Below are positions 25,736 to 34,561 of a DNA stretch of 64,000 nucleotides, piece after piece. The DNA comes from an uncultured Muribaculaceae bacterium (lineage in GTDB: Bacteria; Bacteroidota; Bacteroidia; Bacteroidales; Muribaculaceae). Location of the stretch: the NCBI GenBank assembly GCA_947632485.1, contig CANRPJ010000006.1, positions 52,398 through 116,397 of the forward strand, given 5' to 3'. Each line of letters starts with the position of its first letter. Position 1 is the stretch's first letter. The position numbers and the translations under genes were made by a program. The notes beneath the pieces are model-generated. The model was not told where the DNA came from, made no database searches, and saw only the letters and a program-made list of their open reading frames with translations.

Positions 25736-26266
25736 ATGAAGATTTTTAATTGGCTTTTATTGTTCATACTGGCTTCCATCGGCCTGAGCTCCTGCTCAGT
25801 GCATGAAGTAAAGACGGATCCTTCCTCCGATAAGGTTGGCGCCACTATTGTAAAGATTCGCCCATTAATGGCGTGGCTGGTTGGAATGAGAAGTGAGCTG
25901 AAAGAGAATGGTATAGAGAGCCTGAAAAGCATGGAAGTGATTAATTCGGAAGACCTGGAGCTTTCAGCCAGGTATGCGGCAGAAGTCGACGAGGAGGTGC
26001 GCAAGAAGAAGCTGGAGAGCGTGATGAAAGTGCGCGACGAAGAAGATGACGTCGACATCTTCGTGCATCTGCTTCCGAAAAAAGAGAGCATGGCCGATGC
26101 GTTGGTAATCAAGGTGAAAGAGCCTGAAGAGCTTACTATAGTGAAAATTAAAGGCCGGATCAATTTCGCTAAGATGATGGAGAATATGGAGAAGGAGGAG
26201 GGCGATGCCTTGAGCAAAAGCGGCAAGCATAAGAGGATCAACCTCGGAATTGTATCCATAGATTAG
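25736..26266 (+). CDS. DUF4252 family lipoprotein 2
   Basis: A 176-residue protein with a lipoprotein signal (LSSC lipobox near residue 22), then the same domain as the preceding gene (VMKVRDEEDDVDIFVHLLP, ALVIKVKEPEELTIVKIKGRINFAKMME). It should be anchored in a membrane, facing the periplasm. As the last gene of the sigma operon it may be a sensor, an effector or an envelope-stress component; no catalytic residues are evident. Confidence 0.78.
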   Translation: MKIFNWLLLFILASIGLSSCSVHEVKTDPSSDKVGATIVKIRPLMAWLVGMRSELKENGIESLKSMEVINSEDLELSARYAAEVDEEVRKKKLESVMKVRDEEDDVDIFVHLLPKKESMADALVIKVKEPEELTIVKIKGRINFAKMMENMEKEEGDALSKSGKHKRINLGIVSID

Positions 26267-26298
26267 GGGCAGCTCTGAGCGAAGACCGGATTTTTCCT

Positions 26299-26306
26299 TA
26301 TCTTTG
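26299..26306 (+). promoter_or_regulatory. -7 box immediately upstream of rnpA
   Basis: TATCTTTG ends 8 bases before the rnpA ATG at 26315, leaving almost no 5' leader. Confidence 0.6.
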
Positions 26307-26314
26307 CAGTGAAT

Positions 26315-26752
26315 ATGAGCGAACAGGCCCCACTGCGAAACACTTTTAAGAAAACGGAGCGCCTTCATCACCGCACGCTGGTGGAGGGGCTTTTTTCGCG
26401 CGGTAAGAGCATCTATGCCTTCCCGTTGCGAATGGTGTGGCGGCAATGGACGCCTGAGGAGCTCGACAAGGCTTTCTGCAGCCACAGGCCAGAGGGAATC
26501 GACCGGCTGCAGATGCTCGTGACTATTCCGAAGAAGAAGAGGCGCCACGCGGTAGACCGCGTATTGATGCGCCGCAGGGTCAGGGAGGCCTATCGTCTGC
26601 GCCATACCGCCCTGCGCCAGGAGCTTATGGCGGCCAATGCAGAAGGCACCCTCTCGCTCGGTTTTATATGGCTTGACAACCGCAATGCCGACTTCGCTAC
26701 CGTGGAAGCCGCTATGGAAGAGCTTCTTGAGAAACTCCGCCGCAAGCTATGA
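26315..26752 (+). CDS. rnpA: Ribonuclease P protein component
   Basis: A 145-residue RnpA that assists the RNase P RNA in maturing tRNA 5' ends. The RNR motif lies in [17 protein letters not shown], and the N-terminus [23 protein letters not shown] is typical. I chose the ATG at 26315; a GTG lies 6 bases upstream. Its stop overlaps the yidD start (ATGA), a conserved arrangement, although rpmH is not next to it here. Confidence 0.94.
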   Translation: MSEQAPLRNTFKKTERLHHRTLVEGLFSRGKSIYAFPLRMVWRQWTPEELDKAFCSHRPEGIDRLQMLVTIPKKKRRHAVDRVLMRRRVREAYRLRHTALRQELMAANAEGTLSLGFIWLDNRNADFATVEAAMEELLEKLRRKL

Positions 26753-26970
26753 AGAGCCTTCTCACCTATCTTCTGATTCTTCCTATCCGCTTCTATCAGG
26801 GAGCTATATCACCACATTTTCCTGCGGCCTGCCGCTACTCGCCTACCTGCTCCCAGTATGCCATTGAGGCGCTTCGCCGCTATGGACCCGTAAAGGGGCT
26901 CTGGCTGGCTCTGAAGCGTATCTGTCGGTGCCACCCCTGGGGAGGCAGCGGCTATGATCCGGTGCCCTGA
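26749..26970 (+). CDS. yidD: Membrane protein insertion efficiency factor YidD
   Basis: A 73-residue small membrane-associated protein with the invariant cysteine pattern [23 protein letters not shown] and [15 protein letters not shown]. It aids YidC-mediated membrane insertion. It is coupled to rnpA. Confidence 0.95.
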   Translation: MKSLLTYLLILPIRFYQGAISPHFPAACRYSPTCSQYAIEALRRYGPVKGLWLALKRICRCHPWGGSGYDPVP

Positions 26971-26988
26971 GAAAAGCGTTATCAAGGC

Positions 26989-27603
26989 ATGATACTCGAC
27001 ATTCATACCCATAAGGCCGCTCCCTGCCCGGAGGCAATAGTGAGCGTGGCTCCTGAGGATTTCTCTCCTTTGGAGGGGCAGCTTTACTCCGTAGGCGTTC
27101 ACCCTTGGGACGAGGCTGACGCCACTCCCCGTCTCGATGCCCTCGCTGCGCTTGCCTCGCTTCCGGAGGTGGCTGCCATTGGCGAGGCGGGTCTGGATCT
27201 GGCTAAAGGCGGGCCGATGTATAAGCAGCTTCTCGCTTTCCGCCGCCAGGTAGAGATTTCCGAGGAGGTAGGGAAGCCGCTGATAGTGCACAGTGTGAAA
27301 ACTGCCGATATGATAGCTGGCCTGAGGCGCGACCTGCGTCCGCGTCAGCCCTGGGTGGTGCATGGATTCCGTGGCAAACCAGCCACCGCCTCCCAGCTCC
27401 TGCGTTGTGGCTGTTGGCTGTCGTTCGGTGAGCGCTTCAATGCCGAGACGCTGCGAATGGTGCCGGCCGATTTTCTGCTTGCCGAGACCGATTGCTCTGA
27501 AAAAACTATTGAAGAGGTGCTGACCGCTCTTTCCGAAGCGCGTCAGGAAGATGTGAAGGCTCTTGCAGCGGCTAATGCCGCGCGGCTTCTGGGAGGCTGC
27601 TAA
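26989..27603 (+). CDS. TatD-family metal-dependent hydrolase
   Basis: A 204-residue protein with the TatD metal motif HTHK (DIHTHK) at the N-terminus, GEAGLD (second metal Glu), LIVHSVK and the C-terminal LAETDCS. It is shorter than typical TatD (about 260 residues), as seen in a Bacteroidota subgroup. TatD proteins are DNA exonucleases or deaminase-like hydrolases. It follows yidD by 18 bases. Confidence 0.88.
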   Translation: MILDIHTHKAAPCPEAIVSVAPEDFSPLEGQLYSVGVHPWDEADATPRLDALAALASLPEVAAIGEAGLDLAKGGPMYKQLLAFRRQVEISEEVGKPLIVHSVKTADMIAGLRRDLRPRQPWVVHGFRGKPATASQLLRCGCWLSFGERFNAETLRMVPADFLLAETDCSEKTIEEVLTALSEARQEDVKALAAANAARLLGGC

Positions 27604-27917
27604 AGGGAATAAATAAAAAAGATTAGCTGTCTCCCGACATCTAATCCCCTAACCTTAAATCTAATACCATGAAAAACTTGTGCAAAGTTAAGTCTTTGTA
27701 GCGTATTCTCAAAATCTTATTGCTAAAAATCTTCTCATTTTGCCAACTTAAAATGGTTTTAAGGGCTATTTTGCTTTCAAAATGAAAGCAATACGGGCAA
27801 AATGCCGTCAAAATGAAAGCAATTACTTTCGCTTTGACGAAAAATAAATAGCGGCGAACTCAAAATGCCGCCGCTCAGGTAAAGATAATAAGGTCTATAA
27901 TTTTGGAGATCAGGTTC
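27604..27917. other. Convergent intergenic region rich in short palindromes
   Basis: 314 bases between two genes that point at each other. No convincing gene is present. An 8-bp inverted repeat, TTGCTTTC/GAAAGCAA, lies at 27771-27791. A 16-base direct repeat occurs at 27777-27792 and 27808-27823. Another small inverted repeat is GAAAG/CTTTC. An 11-codon ATG frame at 27669 is noted but unsupported. Confidence 0.6.
27850..27875 (-). terminator. Hairpin downstream of the WecA-like gene
   Basis: AGCGGC pairs with GCCGCT around a 14-base loop, 43 bases past the end of the minus-strand gene. Confidence 0.4.
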
Positions 27918-29048
27918 TTATTTCTCTGAAAGGAGCCTGCGCCGCCTGATGGCCTTAGCAAGCCAGATATTGCCGAGAGTCCAGACCACTATATCGATCA
28001 GCAGAATCCAGTTGATATTGATTACCAGCGAGAGCAGGATATTGGCGGCGGTAAAGAAGAGCGAGGTGAGCACAATGGTCACCATGGCGCTCCTCTGAGG
28101 CAGACCCAGCGCAAGGAGCTTATGATGGATATGGTTCTTGTCGGGCATGAACGGATTCCGGTGGTGACGCACGCGGTAAAGGTATACGCGCACCACATCG
28201 AAACAGGGCACGAGCAGAGGCGAGAATACGATCACCAGCCTGTTAGGCACCCAGTTGGCCTCTATCAAATGGAGCGGATTCACGAGCTTGAGACCCAGAA
28301 TGCAGATAAGCATACCGATTGTGAGGCTGCCGGTATCGCCCATGAAGATCTTGTGCATCTTCTGCGGGTCGCCAAACACATTGTAGTAGAAGAAAGGCAC
28401 CAGCACCCCGAAGGTGGCAATCGCAATGAGGGCACAGAGGTATTCTCCCAGCATCAGGAAGCTGAAGGCATATACGATCATCACGATACTCGAAAGCCCA
28501 GAAGCCAGACCGTCGATGCCGTCGATAAGGTTGATGGAATTGGTGATGAACACTACTACGAGCACCGTAAGCGGCACTCCTATCCAGGGTGTGAGGGTAT
28601 TGATCCAGAGCAGTCCCCAGAGATCGCCCAGCCAGAGCCTACCCCCTACGAGCATCAGCGCGCAGAGAATCTGGGTGACAAATTTATTGCGGTAGCGCAC
28701 TCCGATAAGATCGTCGGCCATGCCCACCACATAAGTAACCATCACCGCACAAACGGAGAATGCTATGGCGCGCAGATCGGAGCCCACGGTAGCCATGAAA
28801 TCGAAATTGCCAATGAAAAGCTTGATTCCGAGCACCAGAGCCACACTGAAAAATACTACCGGCATGAAGGCCAGACCTCCCAGACGAGGCACTGCGCCAT
28901 GATGAACCTTGCGAGCATCGGGAGTGTCAAACATATTGAACCTGAATGCGATAAGCAGAATCTGCGGTATCACAATCCCGGCGCAGAAGATGCTGATGAT
29001 CAGCACGAGCACCATATCTACGGTCCATATTGACAAATAATCGCTCAT
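27918..29048 (-). CDS. MraY/WecA-family undecaprenyl-phosphate glycosyl-1-phosphate transferase
   Basis: A 376-residue polytopic membrane enzyme that links a sugar-1-phosphate to undecaprenyl phosphate to start surface glycan synthesis. Motifs are DTPDARKVHHGAVPRLGG after the first helix, NSINLIDGIDGLASGLS (catalytic Asp loop), FMGDTGSLTIG, and the HIHH-containing PDKNHIHHKLLALGL loop typical of WecA/TagO/RgpG rather than MraY. About ten transmembrane segments are evident. The sugar is not determined. Confidence 0.92.
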   Translation of the reverse strand: MSDYLSIWTVDMVLVLIISIFCAGIVIPQILLIAFRFNMFDTPDARKVHHGAVPRLGGLAFMPVVFFSVALVLGIKLFIGNFDFMATVGSDLRAIAFSVCAVMVTYVVGMADDLIGVRYRNKFVTQILCALMLVGGRLWLGDLWGLLWINTLTPWIGVPLTVLVVVFITNSINLIDGIDGLASGLSSIVMIVYAFSFLMLGEYLCALIAIATFGVLVPFFYYNVFGDPQKMHKIFMGDTGSLTIGMLICILGLKLVNPLHLIEANWVPNRLVIVFSPLLVPCFDVVRVYLYRVRHHRNPFMPDKNHIHHKLLALGLPQRSAMVTIVLTSLFFTAANILLSLVININWILLIDIVVWTLGNIWLAKAIRRRRLLSEK

Positions 29049-29105
29049 AGTTCAGGTTTATTGTAAGTAGCGGCCTGCAACCAGAAAACCACACCGGTTT
29101 CGCGT

Positions 29106-29113
29106 CAAAGGTA
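29106..29113 (-). promoter_or_regulatory. -7 box for the WecA-like gene
   Basis: The minus strand reads TACCTTTG, 57 bases before the gene start. It is divergent from the U32 peptidase promoter. Confidence 0.5.
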
Positions 29114-29144
29114 GTCATTTCTGCTGTATGGCGCAAATTTTTAC

Positions 29145-29152
29145 TACTTTTG
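29145..29152 (+). promoter_or_regulatory. -7 box for the U32 peptidase gene
   Basis: TACTTTTG lies 8 bases before the ATG at 29161, which supports that start over an upstream ATG at 29128 lying ahead of the box. Confidence 0.55.
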
Positions 29153-29160
29153 CCTTCATT

Positions 29161-30405
29161 ATGCCAGATAGGAAAGATTTCGAGATAATGGCTCCGGCAG
29201 GGAGCAGAGAAAGTCTGTCGGCGGCTTTGAGAGCAGGTGCCGACGCTGTATATTTCGGAGTGGCGGGCCTTAATATGCGCAACCGCTCAAGCGCCAACTT
29301 CACCCTCGGCGATCTCCACGAGATAGCATCGCTATGCGCCCGCTGCGGAGTGAAGACGTATCTTACGCTCAACACAGTGGTCTATGATAGCGATATCGAG
29401 GCGATGCACCGTGCCGTAGATGCGGCGCTCGAGGCAGGCGTTACGGCCATAATAGCTTCCGATATAGCTACGATTCTCTATGCCCGCAGCCGGGGAGTCA
29501 ATGTGCATATCTCCACTCAGGTCAATATCACGAATATCGAGGCCGTGCGCTTCTATGCCCAATGGGCCGACGTGATGGTGCTCGCGCGCGAGCTGAATCT
29601 TGAGCAGGTGGCTGCCATAAGCCGTGCTATTGCTGAAGAGTCGATCTGCGGTCCTTCCGGGCAGCTGGTGAGGCTGGAGATGTTCTGCCACGGAGCCCTC
29701 TGCATGGCTGTGAGCGGAAAATGCTATATGAGTCTTCATGAAATGAATTCAAGCGCCAACCGGGGCTCCTGCGGACAGATATGCCGCCGGTCGTATACCG
29801 TGACCGACAATGAAACCGGCGCGCAACTCGATATCGAGAATCAGTATGTGATGTCGCCTAAAGATCTCAAGACCATACATTTTCTCGACCGTATGGTAGA
29901 GGCCGGAGTAAGTGTGTTCAAGATTGAGGGTCGGGCGCGCGGAGCCGATTATGTGCAGGCTGCCGTTAGTGCCTATTCCGAAGCGATCGATGCCATTTGC
30001 TCGGGCACATATACCCTCGACCGCATAGCGGAATGGGACGCGCGGCTCGCTACCGTATTCAACCGTGGCTTCTGGGACGGTTACTATCTCGGACAGCGCC
30101 TCGGAGAGTGGAGTTCGAAATACGGCTCTTCGGCAACACGTACAAAAAAGCAGTGCGGCCGGGTGATCCGGTGGTTCCCGCGAATAGGTGTCGGCGAGTT
30201 TAAGCTTGAGAGTGGCGAGCTTCACGTGGGCGATGAGGTAATGGTGACCGGCCCGACTACCGGCAGCCTCACCTTCCGGGTATCTGAGCTTCGCTTCGAC
30301 CTGAAGCCGGTAGAAAGCGTGAAGAAGGGTCAGCGCTTCTCTATGCCGGCTCCTGCCAAGGTGCGCCCCTCCGATCGTCTTTTCCTCTGGTCACCCACCG
30401 ACTGA
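29161..30405 (+). CDS. Peptidase U32 family protein
   Basis: A 414-residue U32 protein. The N-terminus FEIMAPAGSRESLSAALRAGADAVYFG and the signature EMFCHGALCMAVSGKCYMS with further cysteines (NRGSCGQICRR) are typical. U32 members include prephenate-dependent tRNA/rRNA hydroxylases (TrhP, RlhA) as well as collagenase-annotated proteins; an RNA-modifying role is more likely than proteolysis. The start follows a -7 box at 29145-29152. Confidence 0.88.
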   Translation: MPDRKDFEIMAPAGSRESLSAALRAGADAVYFGVAGLNMRNRSSANFTLGDLHEIASLCARCGVKTYLTLNTVVYDSDIEAMHRAVDAALEAGVTAIIASDIATILYARSRGVNVHISTQVNITNIEAVRFYAQWADVMVLARELNLEQVAAISRAIAEESICGPSGQLVRLEMFCHGALCMAVSGKCYMSLHEMNSSANRGSCGQICRRSYTVTDNETGAQLDIENQYVMSPKDLKTIHFLDRMVEAGVSVFKIEGRARGADYVQAAVSAYSEAIDAICSGTYTLDRIAEWDARLATVFNRGFWDGYYLGQRLGEWSSKYGSSATRTKKQCGRVIRWFPRIGVGEFKLESGELHVGDEVMVTGPTTGSLTFRVSELRFDLKPVESVKKGQRFSMPAPAKVRPSDRLFLWSPTD

Positions 30406-30487
30406 CCCCTATGTATTGGATTGCGGATATTAAGGATATTTAGTAATTGAAGCGGGGAAACTGCTTTTGCACGTCGGGTTTTTATGC

Positions 30488-30495
30488 TATCTTTG
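30488..30495 (+). promoter_or_regulatory. -7 box upstream of the PCMD gene
   Basis: TATCTTTG ends 9 bases before the ATG at 30505. Confidence 0.55.
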
Positions 30496-30504
30496 CCCCA
30501 TATT

Positions 30505-31464
30505 ATGCGTTTACGAACTACTATAGCATTGTGCGTCATTATGGCTGCTGCCGGCGCTCCGGTAGGGGCGCTCCGGCTGGAGCCTATCCGCTACGGAGAT
30601 TTCTCGCAGTGGGTTACACGTAAATTCAAGGAAAGCAAGATTATAGGAGGCAAGGAGAAGACCCTTTATGAAATCGGCCCGACGCAGTCGATTGAGGGCG
30701 CTTCACCCTACGTCAACCTCGGCGGCTCTCCGTGGGCTACGAGCAATGTCTACGCCAAGGTGTCCGGAATCACCAAAGGCAGCGGCACCGTGACTCCTTT
30801 TAATGAAGGCGGTAATACCTGCGCCAGAATGCAGTCGAAGATGGAGCAGGTGAAGGTGCTCGGTCTTATCAATCTCGATGTGATGGTAGCAGGCACTATC
30901 TTTCTCGGTCGCATCTACGAGCCTATCACCGGCACCAAGGGACCTTATTCCAAGATGGAGATGGGAATACCCTATACGAAGCGTCCGGTGGCTCTCGTGT
31001 TTGACTATAAGGTAGATATGCCCGCAGACGACACCCGGGTGCGCTCCTCCGGTTTCGGCTCAAAAAAGGTAATGAAAGGGCGCGACAATGCCGAGGTCTA
31101 CATTCTTTTGCAGCATCGCTGGGAAGATAAGGACGGGAATATCTTTGCCCGTCGGGTAGGCACCGGCCGGGAGCGCTATTCCAAATCTACTCCCTGGGTG
31201 AGAGGCCATCAGCTCAAGGTGCGCTACGGCGATATCACCTCCGAGCCCGATTATAAGCCCTGGATGGGCCTGCTGAATGGCGATAATGCCTACTATGCCC
31301 GCAATTCCAAGGGCAAGCTCGTGCCGGTGCAGGAGGTGGGCTGGTCTGACGACTCCGAAGCTCCGACCCACATGCTGATCATGGCCTCTTCCGGCTGCGG
31401 AGAGGCTTATGTAGGCACCGAGGGAGTGACTCTTTATATCGACAACATCAACTTAGGTTTCTAA
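30505..31464 (+). CDS. PCMD-domain exported protein
   Basis: A 319-residue protein starting MRLRTTIALCVIMAAAGAPV (signal peptide). The body resembles the Bacteroidota PCMD (putative carbohydrate metabolism) fold: beta-rich, with YGDFSQWVTRKF, GSPWATSNVYAKVSG and a C-terminal YIDNINLGF ending. It may bind carbohydrate at the surface, but no catalytic residues can be named. It is followed 4 bases later by an S9 peptidase, so the two are probably co-expressed. Confidence 0.7.
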   Translation: MRLRTTIALCVIMAAAGAPVGALRLEPIRYGDFSQWVTRKFKESKIIGGKEKTLYEIGPTQSIEGASPYVNLGGSPWATSNVYAKVSGITKGSGTVTPFNEGGNTCARMQSKMEQVKVLGLINLDVMVAGTIFLGRIYEPITGTKGPYSKMEMGIPYTKRPVALVFDYKVDMPADDTRVRSSGFGSKKVMKGRDNAEVYILLQHRWEDKDGNIFARRVGTGRERYSKSTPWVRGHQLKVRYGDITSEPDYKPWMGLLNGDNAYYARNSKGKLVPVQEVGWSDDSEAPTHMLIMASSGCGEAYVGTEGVTLYIDNINLGF

Positions 31465-31468
31465 CATT

Positions 31469-33730
31469 ATGAAAACTCGATTAATTCTTTCAATGCTCGT
31501 GGGCGCTTCGGCTGCCATGAGCATTCCTGCCCTGGGACAGGGCACGCTGGAGGACTATAACCGGGCCTACAACCTGCGGAACCGTTACGGTATCCACAAG
31601 ACCTCCAACCTCTATGTGAATCCGATGTGGATCGGAGACACCCACTTGTTCTGGTATGTAGACCAGACGCCGGAGAAATCGGTCTATACGATGGTCGATG
31701 CCGACAAGCGCACCAAGAAGGCGCTCTTCGATCATAAGACCCTCGCTTCCAAGCTCACGGCAGCCGGACAGCAGGCTAATGCCGACAAGCTTAATCTGGG
31801 GCGTCTCATGGTGAGCGATAACCTCGATACCTTGCGGTTCGCGCTCAACGGCCATAACTGGACCTACCTTTCCAAGAAGGGCGAGCTGACCGACAACGGT
31901 GCAATACCTCCGATGCCTGAGCAGCCCCACTGGATGGTGGTCGACGAGGAGAAGGGCGACTACCGCATTCCTTCACCCGACGGCACGAAGGAAGCCTATG
32001 TGAAAGATGACAACATCTACGTGCGCGACCTTAAGACTGGAAAGGAAACCCAGCTGACCCAGGACGGCACTATCGGCAATTACTACAGCGCTTACCTCCA
32101 GTGGAGCCCCGACAGCAAGAAGGTGGCTACCACGAAGATCCGCCCTGTAGAGAAGCGCTACGTATATTATGTAGAGGCGGCTCCCGACGATCAGTTCCAG
32201 CCGAAGCTCCACAAGCAGGAGTATGCCAAGCCGGGCGATGAGCTCCGCTTCAAGCACCCTGTGATCGTAAACGTAGAGACCGGAAAGGTGACTCTGCCCG
32301 ACACGAAGCTGTTCGACAAGCAGTATGAAATCTCCTTCCCCGAATGGAATGCCGATAGCGAAGCCATCACGTTCGATTATAACCAGCGCGGCCATCAGGT
32401 GTATCGCGTGCTGGAGGTCAACGCTGACAACGGCGACGTGCGTACCCTCGTTGAGGAGACCAGCGACAAGTATGTGAACTATCCCCGCGTCTGGAAGCAC
32501 TATCTCTCCGACGGCAAGCGCATGATCTGGAGCTCCGAGCGCGATAACTACCAGCATCTCTATATGATCGACCGCGAGGGCAAGCAGGCTCCCAAGCAGA
32601 TCACCAAAGGCCCCTGGTATGTGCGTCAGGTGCTCTCCGTTGATGAGCCGGCACAGAAAATCTATTTCACGGCCAATGGTGTTCAGCCTGACCTCGACCC
32701 CTACTTTATCCGTTACTACTCGATCAATTTCGACGGTACCGGTCTTACCGACCTCACCCCGGCTGCCGGCACCCACCGCGCCGCTTTCTCGAAAGACTAC
32801 AAATATAATGTAGACAACTATTCGAGCGTCACTGAGGTGCCGAAAGTAGTGCTCCGCGACGGCCAGACGGGCAAGGAGCTCATGACGGTAGCCGAAGGTG
32901 ATATCTCCGCTCTTATCGCCGATGGTTGGAAGGCTCCGGAGGTGTTCGTAGCTCCCGGACGTGATGGCAAGACCCCGATGTGGGGAAATGTGTATCGTCC
33001 CTCCAACTATGATCCCAACAAGACCTATCCCATCATCGAATACATCTATCAGGGTCCTGGCGACCAGTATGTGCCCAAGTCCTTCCAGCCTTTCAACGGC
33101 TTCATGCAGGATATGGCCGAGCTCGGTTTCGTAGTGGTTCAGGTCGACGGCATGGGCACCTCCTTCCGCTCACGCGAGTTCGAGAACATCTGCTACAAGA
33201 ACCTCGTAGATGCCGGTCTGCCCGACCACATCGCCTGGATCAAGGCTCTGGCTCAGAAATATCCCAACCTCGACATTGACCGTGTGGGTATCTTCGGTTG
33301 CTCCGCCGGCGGTCAGGAGAGCACCACTGCAGTGCTCCATCACCCGGAGTTCTACAAGGCTGCCTACAGCGCCTGCGGCTGCCATGACAACCGTATGGAC
33401 AAGATCTGGTGGAATGAGCAGTGGATGGGCTACCCCATCGATGAGAGCTACGAGAAATCGTCGAATATCGTCAACGCCCATAAGCTCCAGGTGCCCCTGA
33501 TGCTGGTGGTAGGCGAGCTCGACGACAATGTAGACCCCGCCTCGACCATGAAGGTAGTAGCTGAGCTTCAGAAGCACAACAAGGACTTCGAGCTGGTAGT
33601 GATCCCCGGCGCTCACCACACCATGGGCGAGGCCTTCGGCGACCATAAGCGCTATGACTTCTTCGTGAAGCATCTGATGAACGTGAACCCGCCGAAGTGG
33701 GACGAAATCACCTATCCCAACAGAAAATAA
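31469..33730 (+). CDS. S9 family dipeptidyl-peptidase-like serine peptidase
   Basis: A 753-residue exported peptidase with a signal peptide and an N-terminal beta-propeller (DPP-IV type, with repeats such as YRIPSPDGTKEAYVKDDNIYVRDLKTG). The C-terminal alpha/beta hydrolase domain has the nucleophile in GIFGCSAGGQ (GxSxGG), an Asp in VVGELDDNVDPAS and a His in IPGAHHTMG, completing the triad. The nucleophile elbow GCSAGG replaces the usual GWSYGG of classical DPP-IV/PtpA, which may indicate a different specificity. It degrades peptides in the periplasm. Confidence 0.9.
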   Translation: MKTRLILSMLVGASAAMSIPALGQGTLEDYNRAYNLRNRYGIHKTSNLYVNPMWIGDTHLFWYVDQTPEKSVYTMVDADKRTKKALFDHKTLASKLTAAGQQANADKLNLGRLMVSDNLDTLRFALNGHNWTYLSKKGELTDNGAIPPMPEQPHWMVVDEEKGDYRIPSPDGTKEAYVKDDNIYVRDLKTGKETQLTQDGTIGNYYSAYLQWSPDSKKVATTKIRPVEKRYVYYVEAAPDDQFQPKLHKQEYAKPGDELRFKHPVIVNVETGKVTLPDTKLFDKQYEISFPEWNADSEAITFDYNQRGHQVYRVLEVNADNGDVRTLVEETSDKYVNYPRVWKHYLSDGKRMIWSSERDNYQHLYMIDREGKQAPKQITKGPWYVRQVLSVDEPAQKIYFTANGVQPDLDPYFIRYYSINFDGTGLTDLTPAAGTHRAAFSKDYKYNVDNYSSVTEVPKVVLRDGQTGKELMTVAEGDISALIADGWKAPEVFVAPGRDGKTPMWGNVYRPSNYDPNKTYPIIEYIYQGPGDQYVPKSFQPFNGFMQDMAELGFVVVQVDGMGTSFRSREFENICYKNLVDAGLPDHIAWIKALAQKYPNLDIDRVGIFGCSAGGQESTTAVLHHPEFYKAAYSACGCHDNRMDKIWWNEQWMGYPIDESYEKSSNIVNAHKLQVPLMLVVGELDDNVDPASTMKVVAELQKHNKDFELVVIPGAHHTMGEAFGDHKRYDFFVKHLMNVNPPKWDEITYPNRK

Positions 33731-33747
33731 TTCATTCATTCCCGATA

Positions 33748-33774
33748 GAGAGCCCCGGTGCTTCCGGGGCTCTC
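33748..33774 (+). terminator. Strong hairpin after the S9 peptidase
   Basis: A perfect 11-bp GAGAGCCCCGG stem with a 5-base loop, 17 bases past the stop. No long T tract follows, so it may stabilise the 3' end rather than terminate. Confidence 0.6.
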
Positions 33775-33811
33775 GTCAAAATCATAAAACCTCTTTCCTA
33801 CGATATTTCCG

Positions 33812-34549
33812 ATGCCGAATCTAAAGATAGCACTCATAGGTTATGGCCGTATGGGCCGCATGGTGGAAAGCGCCGCGCTCCGGCAGGGCCATACCATAGT
33901 AAGCCGCATTGACCACGGCGACGCCGACGCGTTCGCGTCAGAAGCGTTTCTCTCGGCCGACGTGGCCATCGAGTTCTCTCAGCCGGCATCGGCTGCCGCC
34001 AATATAGAGCGTTGCCTGCTGGCCGGTGTTCCCGTTGTGGTGGGCACCACGGGGTGGCTCTCTGAGCTTTCTCGGCTTCAGGCGCTCTGTCGTGAAAAAG
34101 GTGGCTCCATGATCTATTCCTCTAATTTTTCGATAGGGGTAAGCATTTTCCGAAGCCTCAACCGCTTCCTTGCCCGCGTGATGAAGCGCTTCCCTCAGTA
34201 TCTTCCTTCGCTGGAGGAGACCCATCATATCCATAAGCTCGACCACCCGTCGGGCACAGCCATCACCCTTGCCGAAGAGCTGATAGAGGCCCGCGGCGGT
34301 CTGTCGGGCTGGAGCGAGACGCCGCGTCCTGGCGAGCTCCCGGTCAGAGCAATGAGGGAGGGAGAAGTGCCGGGTATCCATACTGTGGCCTGGGAGAGTC
34401 CGGCCGATGTGATATCCATGACCCACTCAGCCAAGGGGCGTGAGGGTTTTGCAGAAGGTGCGGTAGCGGTGGCCGAATGGCTCCCCGGCCGTAAGGGCTG
34501 CTTCACGATGACTGATTATCTGGCCGATGTGGCCCCCGAACTCGTATAA
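33812..34549 (+). CDS. dapB: 4-hydroxy-tetrahydrodipicolinate reductase
   Basis: A 245-residue DapB of the lysine/diaminopimelate pathway. It has the nucleotide-binding GYGRMGRMVE, the VVVGTTGWLSEL segment and the catalytic/substrate region EETHHIHKLDHPSGTAITLAEEL. It supplies meso-DAP for peptidoglycan. It is followed 12 bases later by lepB. Confidence 0.95.
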   Translation: MPNLKIALIGYGRMGRMVESAALRQGHTIVSRIDHGDADAFASEAFLSADVAIEFSQPASAAANIERCLLAGVPVVVGTTGWLSELSRLQALCREKGGSMIYSSNFSIGVSIFRSLNRFLARVMKRFPQYLPSLEETHHIHKLDHPSGTAITLAEELIEARGGLSGWSETPRPGELPVRAMREGEVPGIHTVAWESPADVISMTHSAKGREGFAEGAVAVAEWLPGRKGCFTMTDYLADVAPELV

Positions 34550-34561
34550 GAAGAATTTTAT

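Noticed and set aside
27669..27701. An 11-codon leader-peptide-like frame (MKNLCKVKSL)
   Set aside because: It lies in a convergent gap with no downstream gene in the same direction to regulate.
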